Below, piece after piece: positions 64,000 through 64,000 of a stretch of 64,000 nt of DNA. The notes under the pieces are model-generated. The model was not told the origin of the DNA, ran no database searches, and was given only the letters and a program-made list of their open reading frames with translations. Position 1 is the first letter of the stretch. Each line of letters begins with the position of its first letter. This DNA comes from Rubritalea tangerina (lineage in GTDB: Bacteria > Verrucomicrobiota > Verrucomicrobiia > Verrucomicrobiales > Akkermansiaceae). Both the position numbers and the translations under genes were made by a program. Location: positions 62,001 to 126,000 of the forward strand of contig NZ_JBHUJB010000073.1 of assembly GCF_042683245.1 (NCBI RefSeq). The letters are read 5' to 3'.

Positions 64000-64000
64000 T

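Noticed and set aside
1..64000. CRISPR array, insertion sequence or prophage
   Set aside because: No regularly spaced repeats, transposase, integrase or phage structural gene was found; repeated sequences are gene paralogues.

Overview
The window looks like a chromosomal piece of a marine or mucus-associated Verrucomicrobiota (Rubritalea/Akkermansia-like Verrucomicrobiales). The evidence is the density of secreted sulfatases and sialidase-like proteins without SusC/SusD pairs, the Verru_Chthon-cassette-type giant pseudopilin-like proteins, GntR-LacI hybrid regulators, and a pyrophosphate-driven ion pump. This is inference from gene content; no marker gene such as 16S is present. LAYOUT. Positions 1-10000 hold a truncated acetylesterase, three paralogous GntR/LacI-type regulators, two small FMN-barrel proteins, a sialidase-like protein paired with a sulfatase, and a hypothetical secreted protein. 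Positions 10132-15816 encode a 1894-residue secreted protein with two SGNH esterase domains, two LamG-like repeats, cadherin/Ig/FN3-like modules and a His-rich C-terminus. Positions 15927-28088 (minus) hold a LamG-like protein, a TIM-barrel hydrolase-like protein, three sulfatases, two sialidase-like proteins and a beta-helix enzyme. Positions 28185-36230 (minus) form a compositionally distinct six-gene run: sulfatase, three sialidase-like proteins, sulfatase, sialate O-acetylesterase. Two more sulfatases follow (36364-39322). Positions 39601-51789 (plus) carry two pseudopilin cassettes, each a giant PilX/GspK-like protein followed by a secreted protein of about 250 residues. They flank a housekeeping block of tRNA-Val, purN, a ROK kinase, smpB and rpoZ. 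The second giant gene is interrupted by one in-frame TGA. Positions 52044-58221 encode MarC, MetY, a K+-dependent-type membrane pyrophosphatase and an NhaC antiporter. Positions 58277-63999 return to glycan breakdown with a sialidase-like protein, a GH110-like beta-helix enzyme and a two-domain acetylesterase. HOW THE GENES FIT TOGETHER. Eight sulfatases, seven Asp-box propellers, four acetylesterases and two or three further hydrolases are what is needed to strip sulfate, acyl groups and terminal sugars from a heavily decorated glycan such as mucin or an algal sulfated polysaccharide. Almost all carry signal peptides. No sugar transporter, sialic-acid catabolic gene or sulfatase-maturating enzyme is in the window, so those steps lie elsewhere. 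The GntR/LacI regulators beside two of the esterases are the likely local sensors. The sodium-type pump and NhaC antiporter fit a sodium-based marine energy economy.
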